Source of the DNA: Arthrobacter sp. efr-133-TYG-118 | Lineage (GTDB): Bacteria > Actinomycetota > Actinomycetes > Actinomycetales > Micrococcaceae | Length of the DNA: 64,000 nucleotides | Direction: 5' to 3' | NCBI RefSeq assembly: GCF_030209755.1 | Contig: NZ_JARVRH010000022.1 | Coordinates: forward strand, 117,886 to 181,885 | Shown here: positions 57,796-64,000 of the stretch, piece after piece | Layout of the letters: every line of letters starts with the position of its first letter | Position numbering within the stretch: position 1 is the stretch's first letter | Notes under the pieces: generated by a model | What the model saw: only the letters and a program-made list of their open reading frames with translations | Told to the model about the DNA's origin: nothing | Database searches by the model: none | Program-made: the position numbers and the translations under genes

Positions 57796-59036
57796 TTCGC
57801 GCTTTCTCCTACGGGGTAGGCATCGTGTCCGGTGCCGACTGTGGTGTCCGCACCGGCAATCGTGGGCTTCTCTCCGCGGAAGTTGGCGCAGCAGCCCGGA
57901 CGGCAGATGTCGTACCACGGCCCGAGCCCGGTCATGGCGGGGCGATCGGCGATGTTGTTGGCTACGGTCCGCTCGCAAATGAGGTCCACCAAGCCGGAAA
58001 CGAACTTGCGGTGGGTTCCCGGGGTGGGGACGCGGGTCGCGGCGAGCCCGAGGTTTTTGCACGTTTCCAAGGCCTCGGTGTCCAGGTCCCAGGCCACTTC
58101 CATGTGATCCGAGACGAAGCCGAGGGGAACGATCACGACGCCCTTGATTCCCTGGCCGGCCAGTTCCTCGATGGCATCGTTGATGTCCGGCTCAAGCCAC
58201 GGAACACTCGGTGCGCCCGAACGGGACTGGTACACCAAGGACCATGGCGCGGTGAGCCCGGACTCGGCTTCAACCCGCCGAACCACCTCGGCGCCGGCGG
58301 TCAAGTGTTGGGCCACATAAGCCGAGTCCTGCTCGAACTCGCGGGGCTCGGCGTCCGAACGCCCGGCGGCCTCGGCGTCGCGGGTTGGAATGGAGTGCGT
58401 TGCAAACAGGATGTGGACCGGAGCGTCCTGGAGACCGGCCGCGGCCAGTTTCTCCTTTACCTCCGCAAGTCCTGCAGCCGTTCCTTCGACGAAGGGTTCG
58501 ACGAAGCCGGGGTGGTCGAAGTACTGGCGGACCTTGTCCACCTCGAGCTTGCCGTCAAGGCCGGTCTCCGTCAGCGCGATACCGATGTCCTCACGGTATT
58601 GGCGGCAGCTGGAGTAACAGGAGTAAGCGCTCGTGGTGACCATCAGCAGCTTGCGGTGGCCGGCGTCGTAGGCTTCCTGGAGCGTCTGCGGGATGTAGGG
58701 ATCCCAGTTGCGGTTGCCCCACAGCACAGGCAGGCTGATGCCCCGCGATGCGAGCTCCGCTTCGAGGGCCGCTTTGAGGTTCCTGTTTTGCTGGTTGATG
58801 GGGCTGATCCCGCCAAAAGCGCGGTAGTGGTGGGACACCTCTTCGAGGCGCTCGTCCGGGATGCCGCGGCCACGGGTCACATTGCGCAGGAAGGGAATGA
58901 CGTCGTCCTGGCCTTCGGGCCCGCCGAAAGAGGCGAGGAGGACGGCGTCGTACTCCTTGGGAGCCATGCGTCCGGCCTCGGTGACGTCATTGACCTCGGT
59001 GAGGCTGGCCGGACCAGTGGAGTGGCGGCCGCTCAC
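57792..59036 (-). CDS. cpfC: Coproporphyrin ferrochelatase (CpfC/HemH, actinobacterial type)
   Basis: The 414-residue enzyme inserts iron into coproporphyrin III in the coproporphyrin-dependent pathway of Gram-positive bacteria. The start YDAVLLASFGGPEG and the catalytic ATHSIPTRDA are intact. Cysteines in AYSCYSSCRQY and ICRPGCCANF fit the [2Fe-2S] cluster of actinobacterial ferrochelatases. The start is GTG 59036, overlapping the hemQ stop by 4 bases (GTGA); it adds about 24 residues before the conserved core (MAPKEYD), so a later start is possible. Confidence 0.94.
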   Translation of the reverse strand: MSGRHSTGPASLTEVNDVTEAGRMAPKEYDAVLLASFGGPEGQDDVIPFLRNVTRGRGIPDERLEEVSHHYRAFGGISPINQQNRNLKAALEAELASRGISLPVLWGNRNWDPYIPQTLQEAYDAGHRKLLMVTTSAYSCYSSCRQYREDIGIALTETGLDGKLEVDKVRQYFDHPGFVEPFVEGTAAGLAEVKEKLAAAGLQDAPVHILFATHSIPTRDAEAAGRSDAEPREFEQDSAYVAQHLTAGAEVVRRVEAESGLTAPWSLVYQSRSGAPSVPWLEPDINDAIEELAGQGIKGVVIVPLGFVSDHMEVAWDLDTEALETCKNLGLAATRVPTPGTHRKFVSGLVDLICERTVANNIADRPAMTGLGPWYDICRPGCCANFRGEKPTIAGADTTVGTGHDAYPVGESAK

Positions 59037-59734
59037 GCGAGGACCTCGGCGATCTCCGCTGCGGTGATGCGGCGGCCGGTGTAGAACGGGATTTCCTCGC
59101 GGACGTGGTTGCGGGCGTCGGTGGCCCGCAGGTGGCGCATGAGGTCGACCAAGTCAACGAGTTCGGGTGCTTCCAGGCCGAGGATCCACTCCCAGTCGCC
59201 CAAGGCGAAGGAGGACACGGTGTTGGAGATGACCTGGGGGAAGTCGCGGCCGAGCATGCCGTGATCGCGCAGCATCTTTCCACGCTCTTCGGCCGGGAGG
59301 ATGTACCACTCGTAGGAGCGGACGAACGGGTAGACGCACAGCCAGGTGCTGGGTTCGACGCCGCGGGCGTAGGCCGGAACGTGGTTCTTGGCGAATTCGG
59401 CTTCGCGGTGGACGCCCATGGCGGACCAGACGATCTCGGTGCCGGCGAACAGGGCGCTGCGGCGGATGTCACGGACGGCCTGTTGCAGGGCTTCGGGCTT
59501 GGCGCCGTGGAGCCACACCATGATGTCGGCGTCCGAACGCATGGCGGAGACGTCGTAGCTTCCACGGAGGACCACGCCGTCCTCGGCGAGCTTGGCAGCC
59601 AGCTGCTCGAAATCCTGGACAGCATCGGCGCTGCGCAGGACATCGCCCGACCGCTTGAAGACGGTCCACAGCGTAAAGAACTGCTCTTCGGATTCGGCAG
59701 TTTTAGTGACAGATTCGGCAGAAGTGTGGCTCAT
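59033..59734 (-). CDS. hemQ: Coproheme decarboxylase HemQ (ChdC)
   Basis: The 233-residue chlorite dismutase-family enzyme converts coproheme III to heme b using peroxide, the last step of the coproporphyrin route. The heme-ligand His in MLRDHGMLGRD and the segment VYPFVRSYEWYILP with the reactive Tyr are present. I start at ATG 59734 (MSHTSAES) rather than at the longer frame to 59779, which enters the hairpin region. It lies 72 bp after cgoX, and a perfect 18-bp-stem hairpin fills much of that gap. Confidence 0.95.
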   Translation of the reverse strand: MSHTSAESVTKTAESEEQFFTLWTVFKRSGDVLRSADAVQDFEQLAAKLAEDGVVLRGSYDVSAMRSDADIMVWLHGAKPEALQQAVRDIRRSALFAGTEIVWSAMGVHREAEFAKNHVPAYARGVEPSTWLCVYPFVRSYEWYILPAEERGKMLRDHGMLGRDFPQVISNTVSSFALGDWEWILGLEAPELVDLVDLMRHLRATDARNHVREEIPFYTGRRITAAEIAEVLA

Positions 59735-59767
59735 GGTACAAGTCTGCCCCGTGGATGCCGCTAAGTC

Positions 59768-59808
59768 GAAATGCACCACTTCTACAAGGCGTAGAAGTGG
59801 TGCATTTC
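59768..59808. promoter_or_regulatory. Perfect 18-bp-stem hairpin between cgoX and hemQ
   Basis: GAAATGCACCACTTCTAC (59768-59785) and its exact complement (59791-59808) flank a 5-base loop, aaggc. The structure overlaps the cgoX stop codon and ends 33 bases before the hemQ start. It could be an intra-operon attenuator, an mRNA processing or stability element, or an operator for a hemQ promoter. It has no T-run, so a simple terminator is less likely. Confidence 0.85.
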
Positions 59809-61291
59809 ACAAAATTCCGTCGGCCTGCGCAGAAGTGTCCGCAACCACCGCGGCCAGGCCGTTTCCGGCGAGCCAGCCGCCCACAACGGACAAGCCGTCG
59901 GCTTCGGAGCAGATGCGGCGCACCTCGGCAACCCGCTGTTTGTGACCGACGGCGGCGAACGGCAAGGCGCCCGCCCAGCGGACGACGTCCCAATCGAGCA
60001 CGTCCTCTCGGACGATCGGCACGGTCAGCAAGGTCGAGGCGTCGCGGAGCGCAGCCTCAAACAGGGCATCGTCATCCAGCGCGGCCGCCGATCCAGGGGC
60101 GTCCACCCCCTCTCCCCGCCCGTAGGATAGGCGCAGCACGTGCGTTCCCGGGCCGGCTTCTTCCGCCAGCCAGCCCCACTTTGCCGTGGCATGCGTGAGC
60201 GCTTTCGCCTCGATCCCTTCGGTCTGCGGAGCAACGAGAATGCCGGTGCCGCGGGGACGGCGGTCCAATTCGGGCACGTCCACCACCAAGGTCACCAGGC
60301 TCACCAAGGGACCCGCGGCGGGACGCAGCGCGGACAATTCCGGAAGCGCCCCCTCCAGCAGCCCGACGGCGGCCGGACCGTCGAGCGCCACCACCAGCCG
60401 TCCGGCGTCGTACGCTGTGCCCGTTGCACTGGCCTGCCAACCGCTTTCAGTGCGGGTGATCGAATCCACCCGGGCGCTTGAAACAAGGGCGACGCCCTGC
60501 GAACGCAACTCCGCCACGAGGGCGGTGACAAGCGTGTTCATCCCGCCTTTCAAGCCCCCGACGGCGGATCCGGCCTTCGCCGTCGCGCTTCCGTTTTGCT
60601 TTGAACCGGCCGGCCCTGAAGCCGCCTTGCGCTGGCTGGCCACTGCTTCGGCCAACGAACCGTGCTTCCGCAATGCCGCACGCAGTCCGGGGGCCACCAT
60701 GTCGACGTCGAGCAGTCCGGGATCGGCGGAGTGCACTCCCCCCACGACGGGTGCCACCAGTCGTTCGAGGACCCGCTTGCCCATCCGTGCCCTGACCAGT
60801 GAAGAGACACTCGTGACGTTGGCGGAGGTACCCACCGAGACGGGCAGGTAACGGTCGAGCGAGGCCCGCAAGGAGCCCGCGAAGCCCAAGGAACGCCGGA
60901 CCTCGGGGTCCCACGGATTCGCCGGAATTCCCAGCACTCCGGTCTTGGGTAGTTCCTGCGGGCCGTCGGGCAACTGCACCCAGGCACCGTCAGGATGGGG
61001 CGCCACGATGTTGCCGCCGAGCCCGAGATCGCGGGCGAGGTCGGCCACGGCGGTGGAGCGCGTCGCGAAGGACTCTGCGCCACTGTCCAGCACAAGGCCG
61101 CCAACCGTGTGGCTTCCCACGCAACCGCCCCACGCGTCCCTCGCTTCGAGCACGGTGACAGCGATCCCGGCCTTGGCCAGACCGCGGGCGGCGAGCAGGC
61201 CGGAAATGCCGCCGCCCACGACGACGGCCGTCACCCTAGCTGCTGAATCTCCGGGAAGTGCGTGTTCGGGCTGTGCATGTGTCCCGCGCAT
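59807..61291 (-). CDS. hemY: Coproporphyrinogen III oxidase CgoX (HemY/HemG-type FAD oxidase)
   Basis: The 494-residue FAD enzyme oxidises coproporphyrinogen III to coproporphyrin III with oxygen. The N-terminal dinucleotide fold VVVGGGISGLLAARGLAKAGIAVTVLEA and the C-terminal FAD motif GLSVVGGWLAGNGLAAVV are intact. I start at ATG 61291 (MRGTHAQ), preceded by AGGA and 5 bases after the hemE stop. Longer frames reach into hemE. In this gene order with hemQ and cpfC the enzyme belongs to the coproporphyrin route. Confidence 0.93.
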   Translation of the reverse strand: MRGTHAQPEHALPGDSAARVTAVVVGGGISGLLAARGLAKAGIAVTVLEARDAWGGCVGSHTVGGLVLDSGAESFATRSTAVADLARDLGLGGNIVAPHPDGAWVQLPDGPQELPKTGVLGIPANPWDPEVRRSLGFAGSLRASLDRYLPVSVGTSANVTSVSSLVRARMGKRVLERLVAPVVGGVHSADPGLLDVDMVAPGLRAALRKHGSLAEAVASQRKAASGPAGSKQNGSATAKAGSAVGGLKGGMNTLVTALVAELRSQGVALVSSARVDSITRTESGWQASATGTAYDAGRLVVALDGPAAVGLLEGALPELSALRPAAGPLVSLVTLVVDVPELDRRPRGTGILVAPQTEGIEAKALTHATAKWGWLAEEAGPGTHVLRLSYGRGEGVDAPGSAAALDDDALFEAALRDASTLLTVPIVREDVLDWDVVRWAGALPFAAVGHKQRVAEVRRICSEADGLSVVGGWLAGNGLAAVVADTSAQADGIL

Positions 61292-61296
61292 GCCCG

Positions 61297-62424
61297 CTAT
61301 CCTGCCGGGATCGAGTGGATGAGTTCCACTACCCGGGTCAGGACGGCGGGGTCCGTCTCCGGAGGCACGCCGTGGCCGAGGTTCAGGACGTGGCCCGGCG
61401 CTGCGGAACCGGCGGCGATCACCTCGCGCACATGGGCTTCCAGGACCTCCCACGGCGCGGAAAGCAGCGCAGGGTCAATGTTGCCCTGCAAGGGCACGGT
61501 GCCACCCAGTCGTCGGTTTGCTTCGTCAAGCGGCAGCCGGTAGTCCACGCCTACAACATCCACGCCAACGTCGCGCATAGCAACGAGCAACTCGGACGTT
61601 CCCGTACCGAAGTGGACCAGCGGCGCGCCGAGGTGGCGGACGTGGTCGAGGGCACGGGTCGAGGCGGGAGCAACGTACTTGGCGTAGTCGGCCAGGCCAA
61701 GGGAACCGGCCCAGGAGTCGAACAGTTGCCCTGCGGAGGCGCCCGCTTCCAGTTGCGCCCGCAGGAACATGCCCGATGCGTCAGCTGCCCAATTGGCCAG
61801 GGCGGTCCAGGTTTCCGGATCGGCGTGCATCATGGTGCGCGGACCGAGGTGGTCGCGGGAGGGCTTGCCTTCCACCATGTACGCCGCGAGCGTGAACGGC
61901 GCACCGGCGAAGCCGATCAAGGGCGTGGTGCCGAGCTCCGCCACTGTCAGGCGCACGGCCTCGCGGATCGGCTCGAGGGCTTCCCACGTCAGCTGCGGAA
62001 GGGCGGCTACGTCAGCCGCGGTGCGGACGGGCTTGTCCAGGACGGGCCCGACGCCGGGCACAATATCCACGCCGACACCTGCCAGCTTGAGGGGAATGAC
62101 GATGTCCGAGAAGAAGATGGCCGCATCAACGTCGTGGCGGCGGACCGGCTGCAAGGTGATCTGGGAGGCGAGCTCGGGGCGCAGGCAGGAGTCCAGCATC
62201 GCCACGCCTTCACGGACTTTGAGGTATTCCGGCAACGATCGGCCGGCCTGCCGCATGAACCACACCGGACGGCGGGACGGTTTGCCTCCGCGGTAAGCCT
62301 GGATCAGCGGCGAGTCTGCGGTGCGGCCATCCATGAGCGGGTGGCTTGCATCAAGGCTTGGGGCGGCGGTGCCGGAAATGCCGTTGGCCGACACAGAATG
62401 AGGCAGTGCGGAACTGGAAGTCAT
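61297..62424 (-). CDS. hemE: Uroporphyrinogen decarboxylase
   Basis: The 375-residue enzyme decarboxylates the four acetate side chains of uroporphyrinogen III to give coproporphyrinogen III. The signature RRPVWFMRQAGRSLPEY and the motif GFAGAPFTLAAYMVEG are present. I start at ATG 62424, which gives a Ser/Ala-rich lead of about 40 residues before the core. It is the first gene of the minus-strand heme operon and is divergent from hemA. Confidence 0.94.
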   Translation of the reverse strand: MTSSSALPHSVSANGISGTAAPSLDASHPLMDGRTADSPLIQAYRGGKPSRRPVWFMRQAGRSLPEYLKVREGVAMLDSCLRPELASQITLQPVRRHDVDAAIFFSDIVIPLKLAGVGVDIVPGVGPVLDKPVRTAADVAALPQLTWEALEPIREAVRLTVAELGTTPLIGFAGAPFTLAAYMVEGKPSRDHLGPRTMMHADPETWTALANWAADASGMFLRAQLEAGASAGQLFDSWAGSLGLADYAKYVAPASTRALDHVRHLGAPLVHFGTGTSELLVAMRDVGVDVVGVDYRLPLDEANRRLGGTVPLQGNIDPALLSAPWEVLEAHVREVIAAGSAAPGHVLNLGHGVPPETDPAVLTRVVELIHSIPAG

Positions 62425-62487
62425 GCCTTCGATTGTGCCGAAGATCGGGGTCAAAAGATAACGACAGCCTGTCCCGCACGATCCAAG

Positions 62488-62501
62488 GTGACGGGCGTCA
62501 C
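62488..62501. promoter_or_regulatory. Palindrome in the hemE-hemA divergent spacer
   Basis: GTGACG (62488-62493) and CGTCAC (62496-62501) form a perfect inverted repeat around GG, about midway in the 148-bp spacer between the two divergent heme genes. It is well placed to control both; no binding protein is known. Confidence 0.4.
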
Positions 62502-62572
62502 TCCGGGCAGTGCGGAGAACCACTGGCGTGCGTTGTTCTACATGGCGCCGAAAAAGCTATGATTGCTTTGCT

Positions 62573-63898
62573 GTGGTTCTTTTCTCATTGGTGGCTACAC
62601 ACGCCGACATCGATCTTGAGACCGTCGCTCAGTTGAGCAACGGTTCATCCGAGGTTGCCTCGTCCGCTTTGGCCGATTCCCAACTTGTGTCCGGCGCCGT
62701 GGTCCTGGCCACCTGCAACCGCTACGAAATCTACGGCGAAACGCCGCACGTCGAGAACCTTGAAGCCGCCCGCTCGGCGCTCGTCACGCAGATCAGTGGC
62801 TTGAGTGGACTCAACGAGCAACTCGTCTCGCGCGCCTTCAGCACCCGTACCGGCCCCGAGGTCAGCAGGCACCTGTTCGCCGTCAGCGCCGGACTGGACT
62901 CCGCCGTCGTCGGCGAACGCGAAATCGCCGGCCAAGTGCGCCGCGCCCTCATCACTGCCCAGCACGAAGGAACCGCGAGTTCCGGGCTGGTCCGTTTGTT
63001 CCAGGCCGCTTCCAAGACGGCCAAGGACGTCGGGGCCCAGACCGCCCTCGGTTCGCGCGGCCTCTCCATCGTTTCGGTTGCCCTGGACCTCGCCACGGAC
63101 CTCTCCGAGAGTGCCGACTGGAGCACCAAGAAGGTAGTTGTCTTCGGGACCGGGGCCTACGCCGGGGCCACTATGTCCCTGCTTCGCGATCGCGGCTGCA
63201 CCGACGTCTCGGTCTACTCGTCTTCCGGCCGGGCCGAGGCTTTCGTGGCGACCCGCGGCGGGACCGCGCTCGATGCCGAAACCCTTCCTGCCGCCGTCGC
63301 TGCCGCCGATGTCATGATCGGTTGCAGCGGGTCGGATACCCGCGTTGAGGCCGCAGAGCTCGCCAAGGTCCGCGCTTTGTCCACCCAGACACTCATCGCG
63401 ATCGACCTCGCGCTCACCCACGACTTCGACCCCGCAGTGGGCGAGCTCGACGGCGTCGAGCTCCTGACGCTCGAATCCGTGCGGCTCGCGGCGCCCCAGG
63501 AACAAGCGGAGTCGCTGGCCCAAGCGAGCACTATCGTTTCCGGTGCGGCAGCGGCCTTCGAGCAGGAGCGCGAAGCCCGGTCCGTGGATTCGGCCATTGT
63601 GGCACTGCGTCGCCACACCATGAACGTGCTCGACGCCGAGATGGAGAAAGTCCGGGCCCGGCACGGCTGCACCGCTGCGGCTGAAGAGGTCGAGTTCGCC
63701 CTCCGCCGCATGGTCAAGCAATTGCTCCACATCCCCACGGTCCGCGCACGCGAACTCGCCGCCAACGGCCAGCAAGACGATTACGTGGCAGCCCTCGAGG
63801 CCTTGTACGGCATCCAGGTGGAGCAGCCGGCTGCGCCACCCGCAGCCGAGTGCCCTGTCGACCACCAACAGGCATCCCAGCAGGCTGAAAGCGCCTAG
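62573..63898 (+). CDS. hemA: Glutamyl-tRNA reductase
   Basis: The 441-residue NADPH enzyme reduces glutamyl-tRNA to glutamate-1-semialdehyde, the committed step of C5 tetrapyrrole synthesis. The catalytic cysteine lies in LATCNRYEIY, followed by GREIAGQVRRAL and the NADP-fold VVVFGTGAYAGAT. A helical dimerisation domain and a short C-terminal tail (AAPPAAECPVDHQQ) end the protein. GTG 62573 gives the family start VVLFSLVATHADID; its ribosome-binding site is weak. Upstream frames to 62510 have no support. A weak hairpin follows the stop. Confidence 0.94.
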   Translation: MVLFSLVATHADIDLETVAQLSNGSSEVASSALADSQLVSGAVVLATCNRYEIYGETPHVENLEAARSALVTQISGLSGLNEQLVSRAFSTRTGPEVSRHLFAVSAGLDSAVVGEREIAGQVRRALITAQHEGTASSGLVRLFQAASKTAKDVGAQTALGSRGLSIVSVALDLATDLSESADWSTKKVVVFGTGAYAGATMSLLRDRGCTDVSVYSSSGRAEAFVATRGGTALDAETLPAAVAAADVMIGCSGSDTRVEAAELAKVRALSTQTLIAIDLALTHDFDPAVGELDGVELLTLESVRLAAPQEQAESLAQASTIVSGAAAAFEQEREARSVDSAIVALRRHTMNVLDAEMEKVRARHGCTAAAEEVEFALRRMVKQLLHIPTVRARELAANGQQDDYVAALEALYGIQVEQPAAPPAAECPVDHQQASQQAESA

Positions 63899-64000
63899 CC
63901 CACGCGACGCCGCCCACCCCGGGTGGCGTTGTCCACGCTCGAACTCACTCAGAGCATGCCCTCCCCTGATCACCAGGACTGGACATAACAGGATTATGTC
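63899..64000. other. Tail of the window after hemA
   Basis: About 100 bp with no gene. A short GC-rich repeat (CGCCGCCCACCCC / GGGTGGCG, near 63907-63930) may act as the hemA terminator. The end resembles an AT-rich upstream region of the next gene. Confidence 0.4.

Overview
The window looks like a chromosomal segment of a high-GC actinobacterium, most likely Arthrobacter sensu lato (Micrococcaceae). This is inferred from base composition, frequent GTG/TTG starts, tightly overlapping genes and family content: SigK/RskA, AdnAB, UvrD2, the coproporphyrin-dependent heme pathway, UPF0182 and a YlbL-type protease. The block from UPF0182 to AdnA matches, from memory, the order of the Mycobacterium tuberculosis Rv3193c-Rv3202c neighbourhood. 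No database search was run.

Layout. 1-5.8 kb: a 5'-partial-in-window solute-binding lipoprotein gene, then a sulfur/redox block (mnmA, an FAD ferredoxin-reductase-type gene, a NifS-like cysteine desulfurase, a cysteine-rich HTH regulator and a DoxX protein). A 27-bp dyad operator sits in the same position over two promoters of this block, with a half-site at the regulator's own promoter. 6-11.4 kb: lipid kinase, J-domain protein, trmL, sigK-rskA and a MerR/TipAS regulator with a MerR-type, apparently leaderless promoter. 11.5-16 kb: gluconate permease and kinase, then etfB-etfA with a PIG-L deacetylase. 16.3-21.4 kb: an envelope-stress-like group (HtrA-type protease, TPM/coiled-coil membrane protein, PspA). 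21.4-25.5 kb: acyl-CoA dehydrogenase, cytochrome b-type membrane protein and a second etfB-etfA pair behind a duplicated palindromic operator.

25.5-28.9 kb is the accessory part: a VOC protein, a small membrane protein, an AT-richer gene-free stretch, a complete 1287-bp IS1249/IS256-like element with 24-bp inverted repeats and an 8-bp target duplication, and two identical initiator tRNA-fMet genes, each followed by a strong hairpin.

28.9-48.2 kb: UPF0182, YlbL-type protease, DUF2342 protein, a zinc metallopeptidase, uvrD2, nudC, an aminoglycoside-phosphotransferase-like gene, adnB, adnA, an alkyltransferase-like gene and a DEDDh exonuclease; much of this is DNA repair with overlapping stop/start codons. 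48.2-51.1 kb: a polar amino-acid ABC transporter operon. 51.1-52.4 kb: a secreted GH3-type protein. 52.4-63.9 kb: a nearly complete heme pathway (hemE-cgoX-hemQ-cpfC-hemC-hemD-hemB-LLM oxidoreductase-hemL on the minus strand, hemA divergent), with a perfect 18-bp-stem hairpin between cgoX and hemQ.

The strongest candidates for something undescribed are the cysteine-rich-regulator regulon with its 27-bp operator (2.4-5.8 kb) and the regulated ETF/cytochrome b/acyl-CoA dehydrogenase cluster (21.4-25.5 kb).
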